Source: Gnetum montanum (Eukaryota > Streptophyta > Gnetopsida > Gnetales > Gnetaceae). Taken from it: a stretch of DNA of 64,000 nucleotides. Under the pieces are notes generated by a model. That model was not told the origin of the DNA, ran no database searches, and saw only the letters and a list, made by a program, of their open reading frames with translations. Each line of letters begins with the position of its first letter. The stretch's first letter is position 1. Shown here piece by piece: positions 11,584 to 23,889 of the stretch. The DNA lies in NCBI GenBank assembly GCA_015680685.1, contig MNCI01011353.1, positions 59,294 to 123,293 of the forward strand, in the 5' to 3' direction. Both the position numbers and the translations under genes were made by a program.

Positions 11584-12520
11584 TTCTTTTATATGAAAAT
11601 TTTATTCAAATTTCTTAATCATTTTGGAACCTAAAATATCTAGTCCTTATTATTTGTAATATTATCGTGTATTTGTAATATCTTGTGAAGTAGACCTCTC
11701 ATTTTACTTCTTAAAAAACATGTGCGTTTCAAGAGTTGAGATTGTTTGTTGTGGAGGCTAACAAGATGAAATTCTTCTAATACCTCATTTTAAAACATTA
11801 AGATAAGTAATAGTAAAAGTAATTAAAATGACTTAAAAACTTGATAATTCTACTTACCATAGAGTGTTAGAAATGTTATTTTTTAATTACCTTGAAACTA
11901 AATGCTAAATCTTTAAAATTTTGGACCACCTGGGATCCAAAAAGTGTTAAAAACTAAGGAAAATTACCAAAACTAATGCTAATCTTGTGGTGATTGAAAA
12001 TGATAATAAAAAGAGTTCCATAGGTAAGAGGCCTTTTCTAAGATATGAAGAAGAGGCCAAGACGAGGACATAATTGTGGGCAAGTAGAAGATACAAGAAA
12101 TAGAGCTTAAAAATAATACATTTGTTACCTAGAAATCCATGAGTTAATTATTAGAGATTCTGGCCCACCCTTTAGAAATTCTACATGAAAGGAAAGGTAC
12201 TAAAGAAGAAACCAAGGTTGGAAAAACTACCACCACTAGAAACAATATGAAGATTCATCATTAGTAAATTTTTGAATACTTTTACAAGTTTTTTAACCTT
12301 TAATATTGTTCAAGTCTTTTTATTATTTTATTAGTTTGTAACACATATAATAAAATAAATTTTGTAATGTCGCAATCAAGTTTTTGTAATGTATTAATCC
12401 TGTAATGTTTGGTAATTAGATTTCATTCAATTTTTGAAACTTAAGGATAATATTTTAGTTAGTTATGGGGGTATGATGAACAATAAAATTCTAATTTTAG
12501 AAGGGCAAAATTAAAGCTAA
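11584..12520. other. AT-rich intergenic DNA
   Basis: No sustained frame or element domain seen. Confidence 0.4.
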
Positions 12521-13370
12521 TGCATCAACATAACTTTATTAATGTTGATACATTGACGTTGCTTAGTTGACTAAGCCTTTGTTATGTCAACACATCTACA
12601 TTGAAATAGTTACAAAAAATGCTTATAAATATAGTTCACCCACTGTATTTATATATTGTTTCGGTCATTAGTGTAACCAAGATCTTGAATTTATTTCTAT
12701 AGTCTAGTAATAATCAATAATTGCCTACAATGTAAATTTCTGTATAGCTTCTCATTCAAGTGGCATTGTTCCTATATATAATTCATAATTGATAATAAGA
12801 TTGAGATTGATTCTTATCCATTACAACACTCTAACATAGCATAGAATTTACTTTTAATGAAATTTATCTTTTATAAAATTACCTTAATATTTAAATGTCT
12901 ATGCACATTAATTGTTGATAGAATAAGTACTACTAGTTTTGAATGTCAACATGTATATTCACTTAGTAATCGTAGTAGTATTTTGCTTAGTTCATCTAGT
13001 ATCATAATGCTTGGTATTCCCAATAATGGATACATGAGTTTAGGATGTGTATGCCTAGAACAAATACTCATCATTCTTAGGCTAACTTAAGATTTATTTT
13101 CTTGTTATTTATTGGATTAATTAATTAATTAAATTTTATTTTTTCACCTAACTTAGTCATAGCCACACAACATCAATGATCATACTCCTCACTTTGGCCT
13201 AAATTACACATGATAGAACTACTACTAGTGCAAGTAGGAAGATAGACAATTGTAATTAATGCTTAAAGATCTAGATACCATGCTAGTCCCATCCACAATT
13301 TTTGACATGGTCTACTATGATAATGGTAGATTCTATGGTTAGTCATTTGGGAATAATCTACCACTAATCA
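12521..13370 (+). repeat. Decayed LTR of the A/B/C/E family (copy F)
   Basis: It matches the E LTR in order: a U3 segment with CATTGACGTTG and AGTTGACTAAG (resembling the GTCGAC-type U3 of copy D), a TATAAATA box (12624-12631), an AAGATTGAGATTG block after the polyadenylation region, ACTAGTTTTGAATGTCAA in U5, and an end in CCACTAATCA. The length, about 850 bp, fits the family. No primer-binding site follows and no target duplication is visible (GCTAA left, CCTTT right), so it is an old solo LTR or truncated copy. Confidence 0.7.
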
Positions 13371-13559
13371 CCTTTCTAGTGGAAGAAAATATTCCAAAAT
13401 CTCCTTATCTATCTTAAATTTACTATCATTGCTTTAATTCATCATATTCACTATTAGAAATGTAGAACTCGACATCTCACAAAAAGATCTTCATCACGAT
13501 TTTAAAAAAAAAGTAGGTAGTGTATTGGTCAATAACTACAATGAGCTAAATTTGGCTAA

Positions 13560-14050
13560 TGTTCTTTAACCTACAGTTGCTTAGGTGGAGATTAAGAAGA
13601 GGCTTGTTTGTTAAAAATCTTCGATTAATGCTAATTATTTAATAGCTTATAAATATTTGCTAACTTTACATTTTGATGTTTCAATTATAAATAATTATAA
13701 AAAACTTATTTATTTTGAAAAGAGAAAGTTCATTAAAGAAGAGTAAGAAAGAATTATTAATAAGCTTAAATCTAATCCAAAAAACTTGTGAAGTTTCTTC
13801 CACGATAGATAATGAAATCGTTGGGATTTTTCCTTATCTACCATTTAGACTTTTTTTAATAATATTTTGAATCAAGAGGCTCTTCCTTTTATCCAAGATA
13901 ACTCTAGTGTTCCTAATTTATCCCTTAATGATGTTTCTATAGGAATTCAAATATCATTTTCTAGGAAAGGTGCTAATGTTAACAGATTATATGTAGAACT
14001 TCTTAAATGGGAAGTTCCTAATAAAAACATGTATTAGTTAGTAGTTACTA
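13560..14050 (+). pseudogene. LINE ORF2 fragment (N-terminal reverse transcriptase side)
   Basis: Coherent pieces include KRKFIKEE, LNQEALPFIQDNSS, LNDVSIGIQ and LYVELLKW, in the layout of the region between the endonuclease and the reverse-transcriptase core of plant LINEs (a helper helix, then the x-GI-x-K-GKA-x-DG segment, then ELLKW). Stops and indels interrupt it. It is short, AT-rich and dead. Identification is by family pattern only. Confidence 0.5.
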
Positions 14051-15836
14051 AGTTTATTTATTAGTGGCCTAATAGCTATATTACATGGATTGTATTTACG
14101 ATTTTAATTACAGTACATATTTTAGGATTACATTAGTTGTGGGTGATTTGGTTAGAGATGTCAAATTTAGTAGGAGTTTTGAATTCATAAGTAAAAGTTA
14201 TTAGTTGTTTTATTTTTATGGATAGAATAGTTTAAACTTTTAATTATTTTCAATTTCATGTTACATGTAAGTAATAAGCTTTACATTTTCCTAGCTAGCA
14301 TTTTGTAGGTTTCCTAGAAAGTTTTAGGAAAAACCATGTTATATTAGAAAGCATAGAATCTATTAGTACCTAATCTAAAAGCCTAGTTCTATGTTAGACA
14401 TCCATCCAATAAGGAAGTGGAAGCTTTTGCAATTGTTTAAATGTAGTTGTGCATGTACTGTCATTTCTATGTTCATGGCGTAGTTGGATTGTATGCACTC
14501 TATGCATCTTCATTATCTACATTTTAGTGATAACTAGATAAGTGTCATTGATTCCTTCTTTTGATGTTCTAGTTTTTTCATACTTAGTTTGATGTAGGAA
14601 AATGACTACATGGGATTTTTCTATTTAATGATTCATTATGCATGTAGTTTTGGCTTATCAATTTATGTTGTGATGTTAGATTTTTTATGCATGCTAATTT
14701 TGAGTTACTTGGTTTTAATTTGATAATATCTATTATAGTTCCTTTGTGCCTTGGTAGTATCATCATGGTTTTGAGTCTTCAATTCTTTCAAGCAAAGTTA
14801 GATGAAATTTTTATGAATTTATTTTTCCAGTCTCCATTAGATACAAACTTATGGATAGTATTAGATTTGATAGCTACACTTTTATTTTGTATATGAGTAG
14901 ACCTTTTAATTTACAATATCCATAGTTCTAGTTTTCAGTTTTTTCATGAATTCTAGCCATCAATGGGAAGGCATAGTTTGGGATTGTGTCCTCATCAAAC
15001 TATTGTAGTGACTACTTAACTTGTGTAGCAGCTTTTGTTATTTCATTTATGGTAGTTTGTGATAGGACTCATAATGTCTTTTAGCTCCTAGTATTGAAAA
15101 TATGTCACAACCTTTTTTGTAAATCCTCATAAATACTATGAATTTCATTTCAAGTCATGGCATCCATAGCAACCCATATTTTAGGTTGTGATGCTCATTA
15201 CAACTTGAAGTAGTGGTCATGACATCTATAGTAACTTGTAGAAGTAACTTGTAACAAATGTAGCAATGGTTTCTAGATGGTGTTTAGACAAATGATATCA
15301 TAATCTTTAACTATATCTATAAGAAATTTGATATTCATGTCTTGCTTAGCTGTAAATTCAATGTTTAATGGCTTAATGGTCAGAACTCAGTTATGTTCAA
15401 CTTCCCATGTGGTAGATCTTGTTTTGTATTTTATTGTATTATCTTTCCACCACCTTGTCTTTTATTTTTTATTTTATATATATATTATTATTGTTCTATT
15501 TCTGATTAGTTATGACCACTTATATTTGTTATTTACTCTTTGTTTTGAAGGTAGTACTAAGTTTTTATGGCAAGTTAGTGATGGGAATGTTGGAGTATGA
15601 TCGACTAACCTCCACTATAATGCATTAGTACAACTCTTGTTGTGGGCCCTACCTTGGCAGAGAGAGTGTATGTTCAACCTCTCTAATTTTCATATGCCTC
15701 TAAAATGTTAGAGTAATGTTGGACAAGTCTAAAACTAGGTTACTAAGTAATGGTTGGAGTGCTGCCATTGGTAAAATTCATAAGATAATTCTCTTAACCA
15801 TGGTTTGGTTTTATGTAATTTTAGAATTTGGATCAA
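14051..15836. other. AT-rich intergenic DNA
   Basis: Frames at 14687-14896 and 15328-15600 are T-rich and low-complexity and I regard them as chance. Around 15140-15250 a CATGGCATC/ACTTGTA motif recurs weakly. Nothing else recognised. Confidence 0.4.
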
Positions 15837-15841
15837 GTACA

Positions 15842-16758
15842 TGATGAGCGGCTAGGTGCTCCTATGCCCAACCATACGAATCATGGACGTTCACACGTGA
15901 CCCGGTCGAATTCCGTAGACTGTAAGCACTTAACATACACAAGACTCTAACCAGTGAGACTTTGGGTTAGAACGGTCATTGTCTTCCTAACCTCACTTGT
16001 GATGTTCCATTTACTATGGTTAAGTGAGACTAAGGCTAATGATTTTTATATCTTTTTGCATATCTTTTGGCGGATAATTTAAGGTATGAAAGGTAAGGAA
16101 TAAACTATTATCTAATCTCAAATTATCCTAACTTGTATTCTAACTATTCCTAGCATAAGTATCTGGTCCCATCTTCCGAGCACGTTCTGAGCATCTCCTA
16201 ACACTTCTAGGCTACCAGACGTTAAGCATCAATGGGTTTACCAAGTGTTTGATTTACGTTCAAGATGGTTGTACTTATGGCCTTTACGAACTACGAATGA
16301 ACAATAGCGATTAAAATAATAATAACAGAAACCTAAGTAATTAACATGTAACTAACAAAGCATAAATATATTAAACTACTGAATGCATAAAATAGCTAAG
16401 TCCAAATGCTGCAAGGAATGCTCAAATAGTTCATATTTATTGTCGTCATGCCAATGGGCTCAGATACATCAACGCTCAAATAAAGAGCTGATCACTTTTC
16501 TTACACCTGTTGCAGGCACTTTGAAAATATTCTATCTCCTGCGGGAAAAAATTGCAAGAGCTTTGCTACAACTAACTAAAAGTTGCCTAAATGAGGCGGA
16601 AGGCCCTCTTATTTATAGGCCGAGAAAGGCGGCTACGTAAACGGGGCCACGTCAATGCAGGAAGGCTAAGTCGACGGGCCCACGTCGACGTGGAAGGCAT
16701 GTCGACGGGCCCACGTCAATGGGGCCTAGTCGTTGCAGGACTTAATGACACTTCATCA
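15842..16758 (-). repeat. Solo LTR (copy D) of the A/B/C/E family
   Basis: The LTR is bounded by TGATGAG and TTCATCA and flanked by perfect GTACA target duplications at 15837-15841 and 16759-16763, so it is a complete solo LTR. Orientation is minus, from the TATAAATA box (16617-16610) and AATAAA (16441-16436). Its U3 (about 16630-16740) carries GC-rich near-direct repeats with GTCGAC and GGGCCC palindromes, in contrast with the ATATCG-rich U3 of copies A, B and E. No internal sequence remains, so it arose by LTR-LTR recombination. Its intact ends suggest it is younger than its relatives here. Confidence 0.88.
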
Positions 16759-16763
16759 GTACA

Positions 16764-18631
16764 CATTTCAAGATATCTCACATGATACATTGAGTGTTGT
16801 ATGTGCTAGTTTCCATGGTTGTGTAGTGGTTGTAGTGAGAGTTATCATTTGATATTATGTTTATGCTCTATCTTATGAGTTGTCAATTTAAGTGATTATG
16901 ATTTGTGTGTGGATTGTATGCTAACATGTATTATTATAGGTTGAGCTATCCCCTTGCAAATGTTCACAATTTATGATCTTTGCACTTTATCCAACCTAAG
17001 AATGTACTAAAGGATCTCACGTAGTTTATATTGATATATCTTCTATTTCAAGTTCTAATCCTGCTAGAGAAGTTGGTAGTTCCTATGCATAGGAACTTTT
17101 TAATTATCATTTGTGTTTTCCTAAACATAGAAAATTTCATATTTGATTTTTTATTTTTTATTATTATTATATGACATTAATGATTCTTCCATGAATTTAT
17201 ATACTATGAATCTCCATGTACTTGAAAACTCTCTATTATTTGGACTATAATAGAGTAAGTTTACTTTTTGCTATTAATAGATAGAAGATTTACACCGTTC
17301 ATTATGTTAGTGATGCTATTTATTTTTCATGTGTAGAAATATAGATTTTATGCATGACTTATTTGTGTAGTTATATTAGATGTAAAACTAGATATATCTA
17401 TGCTAGGGGATGTGTAAATATTTTATCATGTTTATTGATGTATATGCTTTTATTTAGATGATATTAATTATTTTTCTTATAAAAGGATACTTATGCATTT
17501 AATGATTATTCTTTTAAATAGTATGTTCTTTTGGCTTAGACTTTAACAATAATGATATTATGACACTCCTTTACATGTCTATGATATCTTTTGATTGATT
17601 CAAGTTAGTTTAGCATTGGTGCACATTACATTTATCTTTTATATGTACATAGTTATCATATCTCTAAGTTATGCATCATGAAGTTTTATCATATGGATAT
17701 TAGTCTATTACTTTAGGTATTGATCTCATATCTTGTTGCATGGTGATGGCTCATATGTTTTTCCCTAGTGATGCATTATCCTTTTTTTTATTTCTTTCAA
17801 TTTTTTTTTTTGTCCATGCTCCACTAGCATACCATTTTGATTTTGTTCATATATTGTGACCATGAGCAAGGGTCTAGGGGTTGGAGTGACATAATATCTT
17901 CTTTATCTAGGTTAGGTAGGGAGGGTCTTACATCGAAATCTTATCAAATTTTTGTTATTTTGGGCTTATTTTGAATGAGAATTTATATTGTAAGTCTCTT
18001 CAAATGTTTTTCTATCTGTTGATAAATTTTTGAAATATGTGGGAATCTTACTAACTTTCTTCTTAAATATTTCAAGATTTGTTTGAATTAGTTTTTGATA
18101 TGGGAAAAGATTTTGGTAGCATTTAGAGTATCTTTTAACTATTTTGGAAATCTTTTGGAATAAGAATAAGATAAAAAATGTATATTGTGATTGGCAATGG
18201 AAGCTATGGATCTTTGAGATGTCCCATTTGTATATAGTAGTGAGTTGTTCTTTAGTGGGTTCAATCCTATGGGAAAAAAAAAAGGTTTGGATAGATTTCC
18301 AACTTTGGATTTTGATTTATAAGTTCATGTTTAGTTGAGGAATTAGTGAAGATTGTGGCATTGAGTAGTTGATGAGGTATAATCTAGACCTATCCTTTTG
18401 AAATATATACCATAACTACTAAGAATGTTAATAAAGTAAATGAAGGATTTGTCCACAACTTACTATGTTAAGCTATGTTCTTAACACCATAGTTCCTTAA
18501 AGTATATTATACACTAAACCCTAAATTCAAATTAGGCGAGAATGCAATTGATTTTGCATGGTGTAATAGCTTGTCCCACATTAATTATAGTTTGAGAATC
18601 ATTTTCACTTCCATTTCTTATTGCGTGGCAT
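16764..18631. other. AT-rich intergenic DNA
   Basis: No domain-bearing frame. The 64-codon frame at 18144-18338 is Trp/Lys/Ile-rich and not recognised. Confidence 0.4.
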
Positions 18632-18934
18632 TTGATGTGTGATTATATTATTTGTCTTTCAACTTTTGCCCAGCCAAGAATCCCACGTTACAGAATTGTC
18701 AATTTCAAAATTTCCGTCATTTTCATAATGATGACCGATGCAAGTACGCTATGTAGCCGCGGCGATGATCAATTGGCCCTACTGTCAAACTTGTGTGCAC
18801 TCGGAATCCCAGTTTTCTTGAAAGATAAAAAAGTTTGTTGTCAGGGCATACCTAGAATTTTCTGGGAAATGTACTGTAATTTTGGACTTTTCTTGGAGCC
18901 ATTTATTCAAGGCCGGATCCCTCTGAAATCATAA
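18632..18934 (+). other. Unrecognised 100-codon frame in a less AT-rich patch
   Basis: The frame starts at ATG 18632 and ends at TAA 18934. Its second half (ALLSNLCALGIPVFLKDKK, then a Cys/Trp/Phe-rich stretch to the stop) looks protein-like and the patch 18610-18960 is less AT-rich than its flanks. I recognise no family and see no flanking splice or promoter evidence. It could be a gene fragment. Confidence 0.25.
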
Positions 18935-19689
18935 CTTGGTGCGTTACATGCTTTTGATGTTTACAGCTTCTTGTGCTACCACTGCCCGTGCTGCTTAATT
19001 AGGACTGGCTCAAATTGCTTATTTAAAAAACGAGAATGCAATTTTTGGTCTACATTTTACCAAGAAATAAAGATATCCAACGGCCATGCAAGTGAATAAA
19101 TAAAAATCTTCAGCAATAGAGATATGAAAAACATTGAAATAAACAAGATCTCTTTTATAATAAAAATTAGAATTCCAGACCAGATGAATTCAAGAGCATC
19201 CAATGAAATCGGTTTCCTAAATTAGTGAAACTCCGGAGCAGGAGACTTCAAATAAATAAAAATCAGCAACAATCCATAGTTGAAACCGAAGCTTTGTTAT
19301 GTCCAAAGACCCATAAGATTTAAAAACATATATTATAATTTCATGAAAAATAAAGATAGATTCTACAAATTTACCAAGCACTAATTGGAGTAGCAAAACC
19401 AACTTATAGAAGTTTTTTGTTGCAACATTATAATGCTATTTTAATGATAGTTACAACAAGTATTTCTTGTACCCTAGATCATCAATTTTATTTTATTCAC
19501 ATTCATTTTTAAAAACTAGATAAGTCACAATAATTTTCTACAATTTGCAACATATTTTACATATCTTCTAGAGTAGTGGAGATAGGGTAGCATCTTCTAT
19601 ATACAAAAGAAGATTCACCGCTCACGATACAATTTGATAGTATGACTTTCTTAAAGATACCATTTTAGCATTTCATCAATAAAGATACC
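18935..19689. other. AT-rich spacer
   Basis: No gene recognised. Confidence 0.35.
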
Positions 19690-19690
19690 N
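19690..19690. other. Ambiguous base (N)
   Basis: A single N is present, inside or next to the minus-strand LINE remnant. It marks local sequence uncertainty. Confidence 0.95.
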
Positions 19691-19699
19691 AATTTCTAT

Positions 19700-20300
19700 T
19701 AGGTTCCTTTTGAAAATTCCATATAATGTTTAAAAGTAACTATTTTGTGTAAACCCTGCTTGACACTTCACCTTGACTTAGTTAACTTCAATGCAAGAAC
19801 TAATTCTTGTTTTTAATAGAGTACCTAATAACTTAGTAAAAATATTGCTCACAATGATCTTTGATAATTGTTAATATTATTTTTATCACCCTTTTTATAT
19901 AACAAGATAGCTTTTCTAGTTTTCCAATGTTGATCTAATCCTTGATCCATTATTGAATTTAATTTATGAATAGGGCCAAGCCCTACCCACTTTAATGATT
20001 ATGCATATAAATTATCTAAATCTATTGCTTTGCCATATACTTGTTTTTAAACACCCTTTGTGATTTCCTAAAGAGTAAACTGAAGAGGTGCTTCTAGTAT
20101 GATAGTATTAGAAATAATATCTTCTCTTGTAAATATTATTTCATAAAATAAGCAAAAATCTTGAAAAGAAAATTTCAAGGAAGAAAAGGTGTTACGATGA
20201 AAATACTGCCAAAATTGTTTAGGTTCATTTTAATGATGCAAGGAAAATATCCTTTCTACTCTCTAATAAATTTAATCCTCTTGGTTTTAATCAAGCATTT
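19700..20300 (-). pseudogene. LINE reverse transcriptase fragment, minus strand
   Basis: Read on the minus strand, 20300 to 19700 gives, across frameshifts, KSFKWVGLGPIHK-like, DQHWKTRKAILLYKKGDKN, NNYRSI, IFTKLLGTLLKTRIS and CQAGF. These match the early reverse-transcriptase motifs of non-LTR elements (K-K-G-D-K, NYR-I, LLG-LL, QAGFR). Stops and indels are frequent. It is a separate, older insertion from the GC-rich LINE at 21.2-25 kb. Confidence 0.65.
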
Positions 20301-20310
20301 ATATATTTTA

Positions 20311-20433
20311 ACTAAACTTTGCTTATAATTTTTATTCACATTCTTAATATTTTGTCTAGTTTATACACAATCCTAAACTTTGTTTATAACTTTTATTTAC
20401 ATTCTTAACATTTTACCTAGTTTATATGTAATC
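20311..20433. repeat. Two-copy tandem duplication, 61-bp unit
   Basis: Units at about 20311-20371 and 20372-20433 share CTAAACTTTG, TTTATT, ACATTCTTAA and TAGTTTATA with scattered substitutions. Confidence 0.7.
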
Positions 20434-20659
20434 CTAATTAAAGCAAGTTTTTTGAGTACCTTATTATTGCAAATGCACAACTTTTAGCTATTAGCAAAAT
20501 TTATTCAAGCTCCTTATGTTGTGTTTCAAGAGTCTATTTGTTATGTGCTCTATATATATATATGCTTTTTGGGGTGACTCTTGTAACTACAACATAAAAA
20601 GAAAATATTTTTTAAAAACTTGGTATCATAATTATCTTCCTAGCCTTATCCAAACAAAA

Positions 20660-21070
20660 TGGAGTAAAAATGAATAGGGTAAGGATATAGATCTTACACT
20701 ATATAGATACATAGTAATCACACATCTTGACATAGCTTTTGTAGTAGGAATTATCTGAGCTAAAAGAGTCTCATTTTACTGTCATAAAAAAAACTTCTTC
20801 CATATCTAAAAGGCATAACACATTGGATTATGGTATCCAAAGAGAAAGATTTTGATCTTCAAGCATATACACATGTTGGTTGGGCTGGAAACAAGGATTA
20901 CTAAAAATTAACAAGTGACTTGTTACTCTTATTAATTTTTGGTAGGTAGGCTGGTCTTTTGGCTAACGAAGAAGCAAAACTTTGTGGCTCTCTCTTTAGT
21001 AGAGGTTGTGCTGCTCAATGCTGCGCACAAATTCTACAGTGAAATTTTAAAAACTTTGGTATTGTATATA
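20660..21070 (+). pseudogene. Ty1/copia RNase H fragment
   Basis: The plus strand shows the copia C-terminal layout in pieces: HLDIAFVVGI, LDYGIQREKDFDLQAYTHV, GWAGNKDY, KLTS, then EEAKLCGSL and CAQIL, corresponding to the D-A-D-WAG, K-STSG, KKQ-VALS and AEAEY blocks of copia RNase H. Asp at the DADWAG position is lost (THVGWAG). Frameshifts are present. It lies just 5' of the LINE insertion. Confidence 0.7.
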
Positions 21071-21244
21071 CTAACCCTATTAGTATTTTTGTAATAACAG
21101 TTCTACTATTTTAATTTTTAAAAATCCAATTTTTTTTATGGCAAAACTAAGAAATAGATATTAAATATCATTTTCTTTGGTGTGACTACAAATAATAAAA
21201 TTATCATATATTTCTTCTAAAGAATAAAAAGAAGAGATTTAGGC

Positions 21245-21425
21245 AGGGTGCGGCCAGGGTGCAATCCCACATTGACAGGGTGTGGGTCAGCGATGCGCTT
21301 TTGTTAAATTGGGAAGTCCATGCTTACGGGCAAGACAAGGTGGCCTCGGATCACTGGCCCATCATATGTCACCTGGAAACAGAAGTGTCCAGGGCCCCAC
21401 ACCCATTCAAATTTAACAAACCTGG
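21245..21425 (+). pseudogene. LINE endonuclease, C-terminal piece
   Basis: The frame reads SHIDRVWVSDALL, then KVASDHWPIICHLE, the terminal S-H-I-D-R-V and SDHxP motifs of the AP-type endonuclease of L1-like elements. The catalytic N-terminal part is not in the insertion. A one-base frameshift near 21420 separates it from the following region. Confidence 0.8.
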
Positions 21426-22760
21426 CTAACCAAACCCTAGTTGGGTGAGTTGGTCTAGTCTATCTGGCAAGGGTACAACGACACGAAGGAGCCACGTGAC
21501 TTCCTCAAGCATGGACTCAAGGCCCTCAAACACCAAATTAAGGCCCTTGCCACGATGGACAAGTATAGCTTCAAAGGCTATCGATCTCAACTACAATCCC
21601 AACTATAGAACATCCTGGCCCAACAAGAGCACGATGTCGATCTCGCCCAAGAGGAACTCACCCTCTTAGCCAAGCTGCACACCTTACAACAGGAAGAGGA
21701 GGAATACTAGTGTCAATGGGATCATATACAATGGCTCCAGGCCAGCGACCGTCACATGAAATTCTTCTTTGTCATGGCAAAGGCACATCGAGGGACCCAC
21801 CATCAAGTGCAATGAATGCTTCATGGTCTAAGTCATGGGGAACAACCCCACTCATCATCCGGCCCGGATAACCTGTTACACTATTGGCAACAGGTTTGGC
21901 AATGGCAACCCATGGATCCCATATTAGTCACTATCTCACATATCCTCACTGCATCCGACAACCAGCACCTCATGCAACCCTTCTCATGTGCCGAACTCCA
22001 TACCGCATTGCAAGCCATGCCAGCAGATAAAGCACCGGGCCTGATGGGTAGCCCATTGAATTTTTTCACAAATTCAAAGACTTACTTGGGCCTAATCTGT
22101 TGGACACCTTCAACCGTATGCTTGCATGGCAACAAGTACGGAAGGAAATCAATTGCTCCCGAGTGATCCTACTTCCGAAGATGGTTAATCCCACATCCCA
22201 TGGGCATTTCCATTCCATTTTTGTCTGTACCTCACTCCTATGGCTCTTCTGACGGATGGTGGTTACCAGGATGATGCCCCTCATGCCACGATTGGTGGGG
22301 AAAAACCAGGCTGGGTTCGTCAAAGGCTGTTATATCCAGGATCAGGTACTGCTACTACAGGAAATCTAGCATTCCCTCAAAACTGCCAAATTCCCCGGGC
22401 TCTGCATCAAATAAGACATCACTAAAGCTTACAACTTCGTAAGCTAGGCTGCCCTTAGGATAGTGCTATAGGAAAAAGGGTTTACCAAACCATTTGTGGA
22501 TTTGTGCCTTCAGGTTCAAAAGGGTGGACGATACTTGTTGGACATTGATAGCCAGCTTTGGGGTTCCACATGACGGGCCGCGGGCTTAGACAAGGGAATC
22601 CTCTCTCCCCACTCCTCTTCCTCTTGGTGATGGACCTCATGCAAACCTATTGTATAGAGGAAGGCTTCCAGGGGCTGGACATCCACAACATCCAATGCTT
22701 AACCGCCCACTACGTGGATGACATGATGATATTTACCTGTACTGCCGTACTATAGGCCCA
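21426..22760 (+). pseudogene. LINE reverse transcriptase region (broken)
   Basis: A helical linker (about 21426-21810) is followed by the PADKAPG segment (about 22017-22040), and, after several frame changes, by GFHMTGRGLRQGNPLSPLLF (22561-22620) and YVDDMMIF (22711-22734). The latter two are the RQG-PLSPLLF and catalytic YxDD motifs of non-LTR reverse transcriptase. The YVDD box replaces the more usual YADD. The linker has at least four TAG stops and one TGA. Confidence 0.85.
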
Positions 22761-23886
22761 GGCACTTCTGAGGGCATTGGATAGGATGGAGAGAAGTGGG
22801 GCTGATCCCCAACCCAGGTAAGTCCGTGATCTACCTCACCCATACCCACCCTAGTGTTTGCAACAAGGTCATCCAGATTTTGGGAATTCTACCATGGGCA
22901 TAGACAACGAACCTAGCAGGCGCTCATAATGAAACTCCAAAAGTGCACAACACACTGGGCGAATAGGTTCTTGTCCCGAAAAGGGAAAATCGTGCTAGCG
23001 TCGATGATGCTGGCCGCCACGGCGAGATTCATGGCATTGATGGCCACCTTGCCATCCTGAGTCATTCAGAAAATTGATGAGATAAATCAGGATTTTGTAT
23101 GGTCAGGGGGAAAGGGTGGACCGAAAATGCATTTGGTGTCCTGGGAAAAGATCGCTTGCCCCTGTCCAGTGGGGGGTGTCGGCATCTTGCCGTTTGCAGT
23201 GGAAGCTGCAATGGGTAGGCAATGGCTTCTTCATCAATTCTCCCCAACGTCAAATGCTCCCCCCCCCCCCAATGGATGTAAATCCTCCTACGAAAATATT
23301 GTCCCTGGGTGGCTACCAAGTTAGACTCCCTAGTGTGGTGCCAACTCTATGTGCACGTCAGCACGCTCACACATGAAAACGAGGTCACCTTGCACCCACA
23401 GCAGCTGCTCCAGCGTTAATTCCTAGTAGACCCCCGATGGATGCATCTATGGAAAGGCCACTTACCAGAAAAAATCAAGACCTTCGAGTGGTTGGTCTTG
23501 CACCAGGCGCTCCTCATTCATGCGTGGCTAAGGGCACGTGGCATGCTCATTGATACGATCTGCCCGATGTGCAATCAATGCACAGAGATGCTCCCACTTC
23601 TTTCATGAATGCCATGTGGCCCAACACTTATGGCATACAGCCGGCCTCCCCCCGCTCGACTACTCTGGAAATTCATAGATGCTCGTCGCGCTATGGACCC
23701 TCTGGAGCACTAGAAATGATTGGGTCTTTAAAGGGACAGATCTTCCCCCACCTGTTGCGATGGCTTATCAGTTCTGCAAACTTTGCGGTGAAATTACGGT
23801 GGTTATGGGTAAGCGTGCATACCTCGAGCCGCCTACTACCGACCTCCAAAATCAATCGGAGCTCTGGAACTGGGTTACATGGATGG
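22761..23886 (+). pseudogene. LINE ORF2 C-terminal region with zinc-finger-like domain
   Basis: Pieces read SRKGKIVLASMMLAATARF, INQDFVWSGGKGGPK and LVSWEKIACP, the usual post-RT region of plant L1 elements. Next come FEWLVLHQALLIHAWLRARG and CPMCNQC, the layout of the zf-RVT (reverse-transcriptase-associated zinc-binding) domain. The region ends with LWNWVTWMG at a TAG (about 23887-23889). Frames shift several times. A C-run at 23262-23273 is one likely slip site. Confidence 0.75.
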
Positions 23887-23889
23887 GGT

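Noticed and set aside
15328-15600. 90-codon hydrophobic frame
   Set aside because: T-rich low-complexity sequence gives a false membrane-protein look; no supporting context.
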